Shown piece by piece: positions 6,218 to 12,570 of a DNA stretch of 31,281 bases (within the stretch, counting starts at the first letter, position 1; every line of letters starts with the position of its first letter). The notes below the pieces were generated by a model. That model saw nothing but the letters and a program-made list of their open reading frames with translations, ran no database searches and was not told the origin of the DNA. The DNA lies in IMG/VR virus record IMGVR_UViG_3300042446_000094, positions 1 to 31,281 of that record; one strand, 5' to 3'. The translations under genes were made by a program, and so were the position numbers. This stretch comes from a virus.

Positions 6218-6909
6218 AAATTGTAGCATTCAATATAACGTTGTCTTGCTTTTCCTTTGTGTATTTTTTTAAATAATTCATAAACTCTTTTTGTATATTT
6301 ATAACGTGAATCACAATGCACAAGTAACTTTTCAGCATATTTCTTTCCATAACCTTTACAATATTGTACATTATCTGCTCCATCACCTATAATCATTTGC
6401 TCATAAAAATTATACATAGCTTCTGATTCAGATATATCATAAACACATTTATGCTTAGCATGATAGTTATATATCAAAGCAGGAAATTGCTTGTAATCTT
6501 TATCGATTGATATTATCATTACATTATCTCTACCATGTTCTTGTGATAGATTATACCAATATCTTGCAACCATATCATCTGTCTCTACTCCATAACCTAT
6601 TATTGAATCATAATTGTCTTTTACAAATTGATGCATCTCATTTAACAATGGTGGTAGTTCGCTATTAACTCTATTAGCTTTGTACTTTGGAGATATATAT
6701 TTTCTAAAATTACCTTTAGAACTTGAAAAAACAAGCACTTGATTTATTTCATATATTTCTTCTAAATGATTTATTATACTCATAAATCCTTCGTCAAACT
6801 TATGTACAGTTAAAGCCATTTCAGTATAGAATCTTTCGTCTTCTTCGTGTTCTTTTCTTTTACAACAACTTGAATAAATTAAACTGTCAGCATCAAATAG
6901 TAGTATCAT
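6196..6909 (-). CDS. 5'-3' exonuclease, FEN/T5-exonuclease family
   Basis: This 237-residue protein has the acidic residues and helical arch of FEN-type nucleases in order: DAD at 6-8, YKANR (76-80), ETDD (109-112), SIDKD (134-138), and GDGADN (175-180) followed by the helix-hairpin-helix turn KGYGKKYAEKLL (185-196). Two metal ions would be bound by Asp6, Asp8, Asp111, Asp112, Asp136, Asp138, Asp176 and Asp179. Expected roles are removal of RNA primers, 5'-end resection for recombination with the ERF protein, or host DNA breakdown. The canonical GD-x-x-DNIPG motif lacks Pro here. Confidence 0.9.
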   Translation of the reverse strand: MILLFDADSLIYSSCCKRKEHEEDERFYTEMALTVHKFDEGFMSIINHLEEIYEINQVLVFSSSKGNFRKYISPKYKANRVNSELPPLLNEMHQFVKDNYDSIIGYGVETDDMVARYWYNLSQEHGRDNVMIISIDKDYKQFPALIYNYHAKHKCVYDISESEAMYNFYEQMIIGDGADNVQYCKGYGKKYAEKLLVHCDSRYKYTKRVYELFKKIHKGKARQRYIECYNLLKLRTN

Positions 6910-6910
6910 A

Positions 6911-7114
6911 TTAATTTTTATTAGAATTTAACAATATTAATTTTAAAATATAATTATAAACACTTAATTCTCTCGTAGTACTGTTAATCATTGATGTTAA
7001 TTGGTCATCATTTAAATCAGTTTTACCTGTTATTAACTCATCTACATATTGTTTTAATTCTCTATCTAAACCAATTATTTTAGATTGAATCTTAATTAGT
7101 GCTTGTTCATTCAT
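6911..7114 (-). CDS. Small helical protein, function unknown
   Basis: A 67-residue protein (MNEQALIKIQSKIIGLDREL...) predicted all-helical with heptad-like hydrophobic spacing. It has no Cys, no membrane segment and no recognised motif. Its ATG overlaps the end of the upstream 69-residue gene (shared base at 7114), and the exonuclease gene begins 1 bp after it. It is part of the promoter C operon with recombination and modification genes. No function assigned. Confidence 0.72.
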   Translation of the reverse strand: MNEQALIKIQSKIIGLDRELKQYVDELITGKTDLNDDQLTSMINSTTRELSVYNYILKLILLNSNKN

Positions 7115-7323
7115 TATCTTATTTTTATATTATCTAAATTTAACATTGTTTCATCGTAATTTAATACATCTTTTACTTCTTGTTCATACGTATCAGAATA
7201 ATTAAATTGTGCTTTTATAGCTTCTGTAATTTCTTCTAATTCGTGTTTAACATAAGTGTTTTCTACTTCTGCCATTAACCAAGTAATGTTTTCTAATCTT
7301 TTAATAATTTCTTGTTGTGTCAT
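7114..7323 (-). CDS. Small helical protein, first gene of promoter C unit
   Basis: A 69-residue acidic helical protein (MTQQEIIKRLENITWLMAEV...). It is the first ORF after the TATATTTG box at 7347-7354. It has an A/C-rich leader (CAATTAAAACAAACATT before ATG) that is identical over 20 bases, ATG included, to the leader of the 29-residue gene at 12414. No recognised domain. It could be an early host-takeover or regulatory protein, but nothing in the sequence proves it. Confidence 0.72.
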   Translation of the reverse strand: MTQQEIIKRLENITWLMAEVENTYVKHELEEITEAIKAQFNYSDTYEQEVKDVLNYDETMLNLDNIKIR

Positions 7324-7346
7324 AATGTTTGTTTTAATTGTTTAAG

Positions 7347-7396
7347 CAAATATAAAAAAGTTATTAATACGAATTACATTTTAACAAAAAATTAAC
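7347..7396 (-). promoter_or_regulatory. Promoter C with phased GTTAAA pair
   Basis: Minus-strand TATATTTG at 7347-7354 lies about 24 bp before the ATG at 7323. Upstream are GTTAAA (7380-7385) and GTTAAT (7391-7396), starts 11 bp apart, the nearer ending 25 bp before the box. The arrangement equals promoter A exactly, and is one 11-bp step closer than in promoters B and D. Confidence 0.78.
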
Positions 7397-7398
7397 AT

Positions 7399-7425
7399 AA
7401 AAAAAAACTACCTCTTTTGAGATAG
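7399..7425 (-). terminator. Intrinsic terminator after the promoter B operon
   Basis: Minus-strand hairpin CTATCTC-AAAA-GAGGTAG (7-bp stem with one G-T pair, 7425-7408) followed by nine T. The TAG at the end of the 3' arm is the stop codon of the 44-residue ORF. Promoter C begins directly downstream, so this separates two transcription units. Confidence 0.85.
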
Positions 7426-7542
7426 CTTTTGAATTATTATTTTTCTGTATACTTCATTAACGGATTCTTTATTATTTCCACGTTTCCATAAGAAGTCCAT
7501 TATTCTATTTATTCTTTGTAATGGTGATTGTTTACTTTTCAT
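7408..7542 (-). CDS. 44-residue basic protein, last gene of promoter B operon
   Basis: The ORF starts MKSKQSPLQRINRIMDFLWK and ends IIIQKLSQKR. It is strongly basic and helical and could bind nucleic acid, but no motif identifies it. It overlaps the upstream MazG-like ORF by 11 nt. Its last seven codons and stop form the intrinsic terminator stem. That arrangement fixes both elements and makes the ORF end of the operon clear. Confidence 0.65.
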   Translation of the reverse strand: MKSKQSPLQRINRIMDFLWKRGNNKESVNEVYRKIIIQKLSQKR

Positions 7543-7717
7543 ATTGTTTTAATTTTTCTAAATACAAAATCATATCCATAGCCTCTTCTTGAGCATGTTG
7601 TAGCCACTCTAATCGACTTAAATCTGTTCTGTCTAATGTTTTATTGTATTTTTTTATTCCTACCTCAGAACGTTGTTTAAATTGTTCTATTACTGATTCT
7701 ACTATTGTATCTTTCAT
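7532..7717 (-). CDS. Small MazG-like helical protein
   Basis: A 61-residue protein with pattern VGIKKYNKTLDR, then WLQHAQEEAMDMILYLEKL (residues 39-57). The EExxD helix followed by YLxKL resembles the core acidic helix of MazG-like or MazZ-like all-alpha nucleotide pyrophosphohydrolases, and this short form is common in Bacteroidota phages. It is far shorter than an active MazG dimer subunit (about 90-100 residues), so activity is uncertain. It overlaps both neighbours (ATGA upstream, 11 nt downstream). Confidence 0.65.
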   Translation of the reverse strand: MKDTIVESVIEQFKQRSEVGIKKYNKTLDRTDLSRLEWLQHAQEEAMDMILYLEKLKQYEK

Positions 7718-7848
7718 TTAAGTTCTAGTAATGTTTTAAAATGATTTAACGCTATTATATACCCTTTTTCTTGTTTAGTTTTTTTATTTAATAAACTATA
7801 GTTTTCTAAAGTAATATCTATTCTTTTTATTATTTCTTTACGTTTCAT
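7714..7848 (-). CDS. 44-residue basic small protein, function unknown
   Basis: An ORF reading MKRKEIIKRIDITLENYSLL and ending ALNHFKTLLELK. Lys-rich and helical. It is joined to the MazG-like gene by an ATGA overlap at 7714-7717 and to the 30-residue membrane ORF by another at 7845-7848. This gapless chain is the reason for calling it. Confidence 0.65.
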   Translation of the reverse strand: MKRKEIIKRIDITLENYSLLNKKTKQEKGYIIALNHFKTLLELK

Positions 7849-7937
7849 TTGTTTGCTTGTTTGATTAAGTAATACCAAAGCCAAATTAATTTTGACCTTA
7901 TAAATTCATAAAATACTATTATTAATATATAATTCAT
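7845..7937 (-). CDS. 30-residue membrane mini-protein
   Basis: The ORF encodes MNYILIIVFYEFIRSKLIWL plus ten more residues. Two hydrophobic/aromatic segments around one Arg-Ser-Lys suggest membrane association. Both ends are ATGA overlaps with adjacent ORFs, which would be unlikely by chance for a spurious frame. Function unknown. Confidence 0.58.
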   Translation of the reverse strand: MNYILIIVFYEFIRSKLIWLWYYLIKQANK

Positions 7938-8197
7938 TTTGTAAATCTTTTAGCGTGTTGAGTGTAAAGTTCCATTGTTTTTTTTAAAGCATCGTATTCC
8001 GTAAATTCAACGTCAATATTATTCTCTTTGTAATTATGTACTTCCAACCTATTTGATATTTGAAATTTAACAACTTTAAATTTTTTAGTATATTGAATAG
8101 GTTGAATCACATAAGCTAAATCATTTCTGTTACATACATACATACTTTGAATTTCTTTTTCTGTAGGTTTATAATTAACTTCATATTTTTTAGCCAT
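7934..8197 (-). CDS. Small basic protein, function unknown
   Basis: An 87-residue basic protein (MAKKYEVNYKPTEKEIQSMY...) with a probable beta-rich middle (YVIQPIQY, KVVKFQISNRLEVH) and a C-terminal helix ending HAKRFTK. It has no metal motif or membrane span. It shares one base (8197) with the stop of the upstream helical protein, as in TAATG coupling. No family recognised. Confidence 0.72.
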   Translation of the reverse strand: MAKKYEVNYKPTEKEIQSMYVCNRNDLAYVIQPIQYTKKFKVVKFQISNRLEVHNYKENNIDVEFTEYDALKKTMELYTQHAKRFTK

Positions 8198-8565
8198 TAA
8201 TCTAACTTTAAAAAATCAGTTTCACAATACTCAGTAAACCACTCTTTGTTTTGTTTATATTTGTCAATTACTGCATTTATAAATATTAACTCGTCTATTG
8301 AGCTTGTTTGAAGTTTTTTAATTATTTCTTCAATGCTATTTAAAATATTAGTAGTAGTTTCAGGATCTGTATTATAAATTATCTTATATTCGTTTCTTAC
8401 AGTTTCTTCTAAGTCTTTATTTAAACTATTTATTTTATGTTTAATTTGTTGCTTATACTGAGTTGTAAAAAACAAACTTTCATTTGCTTCTAATAATAAC
8501 TGACTTAATAAAACGGATTTTAAATACTCTTGTTGTATAACATTTTTATTTTCCATATTGGTCAT
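8197..8565 (-). CDS. Helical protein, function unknown
   Basis: A 122-residue Glu/Lys/Asn-rich helical protein. The middle (about residues 45-90) looks like a coiled coil. The start at 8565 overlaps the upstream gene by 20 nt. A second in-frame ATG three codons later (MENKNV) is an alternative start that shortens the overlap. There are no catalytic motifs. Operon position is between the Cys-motif protein and small basic ORFs. Confidence 0.7.
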   Translation of the reverse strand: MTNMENKNVIQQEYLKSVLLSQLLLEANESLFFTTQYKQQIKHKINSLNKDLEETVRNEYKIIYNTDPETTTNILNSIEEIIKKLQTSSIDELIFINAVIDKYKQNKEWFTEYCETDFLKLD

Positions 8566-8917
8566 AAACTTGTTTTAATTCTTGAATTTTACCTGCCCAA
8601 CAAGATCCGCAAGAACTTAATTGCAATCTATAATTAAATACATTAAAGTAAATTTCAGAAATTAAACTTTGTTCTGCTGGTGTTAACGTGTTTTTACTTG
8701 GTGCAATTAAATCAGTAAGCGCATTGTAATCCGATTCAGTTAAACAATTAACTTGTCTTGTGTAAGAAAATAATTCATTTAGCTTTGCTTTACGTTCTTC
8801 GCATCCACAATCAATCCCTGTTGCTTTGCTAAACATTTCTACTGCAGCTTTAATTCCTGTTGCTTCTGTGATTTGTTCAATTGTATCACCTAAACCTTGT
8901 GCTTTCTTTTTAGCCAT
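8546..8917 (-). CDS. Conserved phage protein with CGC and CGSC motifs
   Basis: A 123-residue protein with GLGDTIEQITEATGIKAAVE at the N-terminus, then DCGCEERKAKLNELF (residues 36-50) and CGSCWAGKIQEL near residue 102. This layout recurs in Bacteroidota phages without a known function. The CGC and CGSC pairs could form a metal site. It is preceded by 11 bp after the sigma-like gene. Confidence 0.78.
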   Translation of the reverse strand: MAKKKAQGLGDTIEQITEATGIKAAVEMFSKATGIDCGCEERKAKLNELFSYTRQVNCLTESDYNALTDLIAPSKNTLTPAEQSLISEIYFNVFNYRLQLSSCGSCWAGKIQELKQVYDQYGK

Positions 8918-8928
8918 AATTTTAATTT

Positions 8929-9471
8929 TTAATAAGTGTTATTGTAATCGTTAGTAATATAATCTTGGTAATCTTTATTGAATTTAGTATTTAATATTTC
9001 TTTATAGTTTTTAATACTATGGAATATTGATATTAAACTTATATTTGTTTCTTTAGCAATATCTCTCATTGACATATCAGAATCTCGATATAATTTAAAA
9101 AGCTTTTTATCGTACCAATGCCAATTATCTATTTCTTCATCAATCATTAAACAAATATCGTTGTAAGCATTATGCTCTTCTATGTTTGAATCATCAAATA
9201 ATTCCCAACATCCATCAAAAGATACTTTTTGTATTGTTTTCTTTTTATTGTAATATTGATAATATAAAGAACGTAGTGTAAAAAACATATAACCTTTTCG
9301 TACATTTCCTTTATCATCTATTAACTTTTCTGCATTTGCATACTTCATTAAAGCAATATAAGATTCTTGTACTATATCTTCAGCGTAATCGTACTCACCA
9401 AGTTTTTGGATTGTTTTAACCCATTCCTTGTGGTGCTTTGCTACTTGTTCAAGCCATTTGAAGTTGTCCAT
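8929..9471 (-). CDS. Sigma-70-like (ECF-type) RNA polymerase sigma factor
   Basis: This 180-residue protein has a region-2-like helix set: YAEDIVQESYIALMKYAN (29-46), cf. the DAEDLVQET motif. After a linker comes a region-4-like helix-turn-helix: LFKLYRDSDMSMRDIAKETN then ISIFHSIKNYKEIL (about 124-160). Region 1 and a long region 3 are absent, as in ECF sigmas. It would bind host RNA polymerase and redirect it. Being in the promoter B operon, it could serve later promoters, but which ones is not shown. It overlaps the upstream membrane-protein gene by 31 nt. Confidence 0.8.
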   Translation of the reverse strand: MDNFKWLEQVAKHHKEWVKTIQKLGEYDYAEDIVQESYIALMKYANAEKLIDDKGNVRKGYMFFTLRSLYYQYYNKKKTIQKVSFDGCWELFDDSNIEEHNAYNDICLMIDEEIDNWHWYDKKLFKLYRDSDMSMRDIAKETNISLISIFHSIKNYKEILNTKFNKDYQDYITNDYNNTY

Positions 9472-9665
9472 AAAAAGTTAAATGAAATAAATAATATTAG
9501 TATTTGAATAGTATGGTCAGTTTCAGTATCATAAACATCATCATTGTATAAAGCACCAAACATAAAACCTTTAATTGGGGTTATTAATATATTACAATCA
9601 AAAAAACTTGTTGCAATAAATACTAATGCTAAAATAAATACTAATAATACTATAAATAATTCCAT
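9441..9665 (-). CDS. Small two-span membrane protein
   Basis: A 74-residue protein with an N-terminal transmembrane helix (MELFIVLLVFILALVFIATS) and a second hydrophobic segment at about residues 53-66 (IQILILFISFNFLW), joined by a polar loop with NDDVYDTETD. Inner-membrane location is likely. It overlaps the sigma-like gene by 31 nt. Role unknown. Confidence 0.7.
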   Translation of the reverse strand: MELFIVLLVFILALVFIATSFFDCNILITPIKGFMFGALYNDDVYDTETDHTIQILILFISFNFLWTTSNGLNK

Positions 9666-9669
9666 AATT

Positions 9670-9957
9670 TTATTTTTTTATATATGCTGATTTCTTTTCT
9701 GTTTTTATTTCTGCTATTTGTACTTCTATATTAACGTGTGTTAATTCTGTATCTACTTCTTTTAACTTTACAATTAGATTTTCTATTTCAATCCAATCAT
9801 ATTTAGAATCCATTTCAACTAACTGCTGTAAATATATTAACTTTTCATTTAAGTCTTTAAAATAACTTATTAACATTTTATTATCTGAATTTAATACTAA
9901 CATTCTTGTTGCAGAAGTTTGTAATTCGTTTAAATGTGTTTTAATTGTTGTTTCCAT
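9670..9957 (-). CDS. Helical coiled-coil protein, function unknown
   Basis: A 95-residue protein (METTIKTHLNELQTSATRML...), helical throughout with Leu/Ile heptads and a basic C-terminus (KTEKKSAYIKK). It has no recognised motif. Its start overlaps the end of the 107-residue gene by 17 nt, and 4 bp separate it from the membrane protein downstream. This spacing fits one polycistronic mRNA. Confidence 0.72.
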   Translation of the reverse strand: METTIKTHLNELQTSATRMLVLNSDNKMLISYFKDLNEKLIYLQQLVEMDSKYDWIEIENLIVKLKEVDTELTHVNIEVQIAEIKTEKKSAYIKK

Positions 9958-10264
9958 AATTATTTTTAATTTCTTTTTTTACTTGATTCCAAAATAAAAC
10001 AAAAAGACTAATTTCTGCTCTAACTTTAGCGTCTAATTCCATAGCGTGAGATGTATTTGTATAATCAATAGTATATGCACATTCTTTATTTGCATTAATT
10101 ATTTCATCTATTACATCAATAATAATTCTTTTACTTAATTCATTATTTATACTCGCTACAATCCAACCATATTTTTCATCATCATAAGATTGGTGTTTTA
10201 AATAAAATTTATTCCAAAGCTCTTTAGCTTTATTTTCTACGTTAATTTCAAATTGATTTTTCAT
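9941..10264 (-). CDS. Conserved small phage protein, function unknown
   Basis: A 107-residue helical protein. The start ENKAKELWNKFYLKH, the middle RIIIDVIDEIINANK and the end FWNQVKKEIKNN resemble the short proteins with A-x-x-L-x-x-K-F and I-x-x-VDEI segments common in Flavobacterium phages (compare the gene at 1499-1726 in this genome). Only one base separates it from the upstream ATPase gene. No function known. Confidence 0.75.
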   Translation of the reverse strand: MKNQFEINVENKAKELWNKFYLKHQSYDDEKYGWIVASINNELSKRIIIDVIDEIINANKECAYTIDYTNTSHAMELDAKVRAEISLFVLFWNQVKKEIKNNYGNNN

Positions 10265-10265
10265 A

Positions 10266-11108
10266 TTAAAATATATCTTTTAATGGGTCGTAAAAAGCAC
10301 CTTCAACTTGCGGTAAACCAAAACTATTAACTTTAAAACTAAAGTTTTCAAATGGAGCATTACGTGAACGTTTGCAAGATACTGTTACTAATGATTTGTT
10401 TACTGTGTTTAATTCTAATTGTATTTGTGTTTCTGCTTTCTTTTCTAAAAACGATCCTAAATGACCTGTTGGTTTATCTGATCCGAAGTTTGAGTGGATA
10501 ACTGTTACTATATGACAATTTAATTCTTTAGACCATTTCATTAACTTTTGAACTACTGCATTTGATTCTTCAATGTTATTTACATCAGAACATAAATCCG
10601 CAATACCATCTATAATAACTAAACCGATTTCTTTAGATTCTAATTTGTCGTATAGGTAGTATTCTATAAAGTCAACACGTTCTTTAAATGATAATTGTCT
10701 TAATGCTAATGTATGATATCTATCAGTTTTTAAACTTGTCATATCTAATGGTCGTTTAAATACCATTTGAGCGTGAAAGTTACCTTGTTCAGTATCAAAA
10801 TGAATTATATTTTTATTCTCTCTATTTGCTTTTAAATCGCCACAAAATGATTCTAATTTATCAGACAAATAAACTGCTGATAATAAACTTACAAAAAATG
10901 TTTTCTTTGATTTTGGTGGTGCTTGAACAAAACTAAAGTTACCATAAGTTCCTAAAGGTATAGGATATTCTTTTAAACCATCTTTTGTTTCATATGTTTT
11001 AGTTCCAAATGATATTGCAGGTTTAGGATATTCTATTTTTTCTAATGGATTTATAAAGCAATCTTCTTCAAACATTTGCATTAATAGCCTTTGTGCTTCT
11101 GTATCCAT
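10266..11108 (-). CDS. RecA-like (AAA_25/RepA-type) ATPase
   Basis: A 280-residue P-loop protein of the RecA/DnaB-like fold. Walker B is clear: LVIIDGIADL at 163-172, and FDTEQG (104-109) supplies the catalytic Glu region seen in RepA-like ATPases. The Walker A position reads APPKSKKTF (63-71), keeping Lys69-Thr70 but with Lys instead of the usual Gly before it. THLGSFLEKKAETQI-like and HSN elements resemble sensor regions. Its place next to SSB and ERF suggests a replication helicase/loader or recombination ATPase. The gene has a long A/C-rich leader. Confidence 0.78.
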   Translation of the reverse strand: MDTEAQRLLMQMFEEDCFINPLEKIEYPKPAISFGTKTYETKDGLKEYPIPLGTYGNFSFVQAPPKSKKTFFVSLLSAVYLSDKLESFCGDLKANRENKNIIHFDTEQGNFHAQMVFKRPLDMTSLKTDRYHTLALRQLSFKERVDFIEYYLYDKLESKEIGLVIIDGIADLCSDVNNIEESNAVVQKLMKWSKELNCHIVTVIHSNFGSDKPTGHLGSFLEKKAETQIQLELNTVNKSLVTVSCKRSRNAPFENFSFKVNSFGLPQVEGAFYDPLKDIF

Positions 11109-11145
11109 ATTATTGTTTTCTTTGTTTTTGTTTTAATTTAGTAAG

Positions 11146-11198
11146 TGTCAGGCAAAGTAGTTCGGTTCTACATACACGTATTTATTTATGCCTAACAT
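11146..11198 (-). ncRNA. Structured leader enclosing a 16-codon ORF
   Basis: In the 110-bp gap between the SSB-like and ATPase genes, the minus strand has a 9-bp stem, TGTTAGGCA (11197-11189) with TGCCTGACA (11154-11146). Inside it is a hairpin GTAG-AACCGAA-CTAC. A mini-ORF (MLGINKYVYVEPNYFA) starts at 11198 and stops at 11148, so its start and stop codons lie in the two arms of the stem. No T-run follows, so it is not an intrinsic terminator. It may be a leader peptide/translation switch for the ATPase, or a binding site. Confidence 0.45.
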
Positions 11199-11218
11199 TC
11201 TTACTTGTTTTAATCTAA

Positions 11219-11515
11219 TTAAAATGGTAAATCTGCTTCTACTTCTTTTGCAGTAACTTCTACCTTTTTATCTGCAAGCTTAATGTTTCCATCAGTCCAT
11301 ACAACATTTCCATTACCTAAATACATTTTAGGCTTTTTAGCTTCACGTTCTTCTTTAGTTTGTGAATCTGTTGCAGAAACGTTTTGACCCCATTGGTTTG
11401 ATTCGTCATTTACTCCAATAGTAAAATTGTAATAAACTGCGCCATCTTTACCTTGAATAAACTTTTCTTTTGGTAATTTGTCAACTCTTAAACTTAAATT
11501 AATTAATGCACCCAT
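11219..11515 (-). CDS. ssb: Putative single-stranded DNA-binding protein
   Basis: A 98-residue OB-fold-like protein beginning LINLSLRVDKLPKE, with YYNFTIGVNDE and a strand NVVWTDG. It ends with the acidic tail EVEADLPF, matching the D-x-x-PF tail by which SSB proteins contact partner proteins. It is shorter than bacterial SSB (about 115-180), as in many phages. It lies downstream of the ERF annealing protein and upstream of the ATPase, as expected for a recombination/replication module. A TATATTTG box at 11571-11578 may give it its own promoter. Confidence 0.78.
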   Translation of the reverse strand: MGALINLSLRVDKLPKEKFIQGKDGAVYYNFTIGVNDESNQWGQNVSATDSQTKEEREAKKPKMYLGNGNVVWTDGNIKLADKKVEVTAKEVEADLPF

Positions 11516-11570
11516 ATTATTTGTTTTTATTTGCTTACCTTTTTTTACTGTTGTCAGCTATTCAGTTTTA

Positions 11571-11578
11571 CAAATATA
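11571..11578 (-). promoter_or_regulatory. TATATTTG promoter box upstream of ssb
   Basis: A minus-strand TATATTTG matches the Bacteroidota -7 element and lies 55 bp before the ssb start codon, directly after the stop of the ERF gene. No GTTAAA pair is found at the 25- or 36-bp positions upstream, so it differs from promoters A-D. Confidence 0.5.
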
Positions 11579-12142
11579 TTATTTATTTTTTAATAATTCA
11601 TCTTTTACTTCTTTTGTCATTTTATATTTTGACTCAATTGTTGCAATATTACCACCATTTTTTAAATAATCAATAGCTTTATTAAATTCAGGTGTATTTT
11701 TATTTAACCATTTTAAATCATCTGTTTTAGCAGGTGTTTTATCGTGCTTATTAGTTGCGTCAGGGTCTTGTGTATCGTCAATCAATAGTAAATTACCTAA
11801 AGCATATTTTTTACCATAAGAAGATGCAGAACCAAATTGTTGAGGTACTTGCATACCTTTTTGTTGTAAGTCTACACCTACAATAGCTGTTGCTGATATT
11901 TCATTAATTCCATTATCGTCATAAATTGTAGCTTTACTTTCTAAAATTGGAAATCCAAAACCATTAATAATACTTTCTGTTATTATAAAACTTACTTGGT
12001 ATTTTTCATTAAAAGGTTTCAATGCTTCTAATATATCCTCTGCACTTCTAAAATTGTATTTACCAAAGCTGTTAAACTTTGACTTACTTGCTTTAAATTC
12101 TTTTTGAATTAAAGATAATTTCTTGTTTAATGTTAATTCCAT
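11579..12142 (-). CDS. erf: ERF-family single-strand annealing recombinase
   Basis: A 187-residue protein with the ERF family pattern: GKYNFRSAEDILEALKP (27-43), a beta-rich core, then QQFGSASSYGKKYALGNLLL (about 101-120) and IDDTQDPDA. ERF proteins form rings on ssDNA and anneal complementary strands in phage recombination. The C-terminal 50 residues are Lys-rich and probably contact partners. It works naturally with the neighbouring SSB-like protein and the exonuclease at 6196-6909. The start follows the 59-residue ORF by 1 bp. Confidence 0.88.
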   Translation of the reverse strand: MELTLNKKLSLIQKEFKASKSKFNSFGKYNFRSAEDILEALKPFNEKYQVSFIITESIINGFGFPILESKATIYDDNGINEISATAIVGVDLQQKGMQVPQQFGSASSYGKKYALGNLLLIDDTQDPDATNKHDKTPAKTDDLKWLNKNTPEFNKAIDYLKNGGNIATIESKYKMTKEVKDELLKNK

Positions 12143-12143
12143 T

Positions 12144-12323
12144 TTAATTGTTTTTTGAGTTATAAAGTTCTTGTTTAATTACTGTTTTGTATTCTTCAGG
12201 ACATTCTATATCTGCTAATTCAAAAACATAAGTTTCTAATGTTGCAATATGATGTTCTAATTTACATATTTGAGCCTGTAAAGCTTCCATTCTAAATCTG
12301 TTGTAGTCTAATAAATCTTTCAT
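12144..12323 (-). CDS. 59-residue helical protein, function unknown
   Basis: An ORF starting MKDLLDYNRFRMEALQAQIC and ending KQELYNSKNN. The sequence is a likely coiled coil (EALQAQICKLEHHIATLE). It fills the gap before the ERF gene, from which it is separated by one base. It starts 1 bp after the 29-residue membrane ORF stop. The tight packing supports it as a real gene. Confidence 0.7.
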   Translation of the reverse strand: MKDLLDYNRFRMEALQAQICKLEHHIATLETYVFELADIECPEEYKTVIKQELYNSKNN

Positions 12324-12324
12324 A

Positions 12325-12414
12325 TTAAATAAAGTTTGAAATTAATAATTGCATTGTAAATAAACCCGCCCATAAAAGTAAAGCTAATCCGAAATTTTTT
12401 AATGTTTGTTTCAT
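12325..12414 (-). CDS. 29-residue membrane mini-protein, first gene of promoter B unit
   Basis: The ORF encodes MKQTLKNFGLALLLWAGLFT followed by nine residues, one predicted transmembrane helix. It is the first ORF after the TATATTTG at 12448-12455 and has a 20-base leader (ATG included) identical to that of the gene at 7323. The promoter and leader point to real translation. Function unknown. Confidence 0.66.
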   Translation of the reverse strand: MKQTLKNFGLALLLWAGLFTMQLLISNFI

Positions 12415-12447
12415 AATGTTTGTTTTAATTGTTATTGTTTGATGAGG

Positions 12448-12508
12448 CAAATATATAAATACATTTTAAATAAAAAACTATAATATAAAATTTTAACAAA
12501 ACTTTAAC
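12448..12508 (-). promoter_or_regulatory. Promoter B with phased GTTAAA pair
   Basis: Minus-strand TATATTTG at 12448-12455, 33 bp before the ATG at 12414. Two GTTAAA boxes (12492-12497 and 12503-12508) stand 11 bp apart, the nearer ending 36 bp upstream of the octamer, exactly as in promoter D. The promoter lies directly downstream of the terminator at 12514-12541 and would drive the recombination/sigma operon. Confidence 0.8.
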
Positions 12509-12513
12509 AAGAT

Positions 12514-12541
12514 AAAAAAACCCTGCACTATTAATACAGGG
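12514..12541 (-). terminator. Intrinsic terminator after the ninG-like gene
   Basis: Minus-strand stem CCCTG (12541-12537), loop TATTAATAGTG, CAGGG (12525-12521), then seven T (12520-12514). GC-rich stem in AT-rich DNA followed by a T-run is the classical form. It ends the transcript of the nuclease gene and late genes and insulates promoter B. Confidence 0.88.
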
Positions 12542-12570
12542 TCTTAAAACAAAGAAAAACAAGAAACAAA

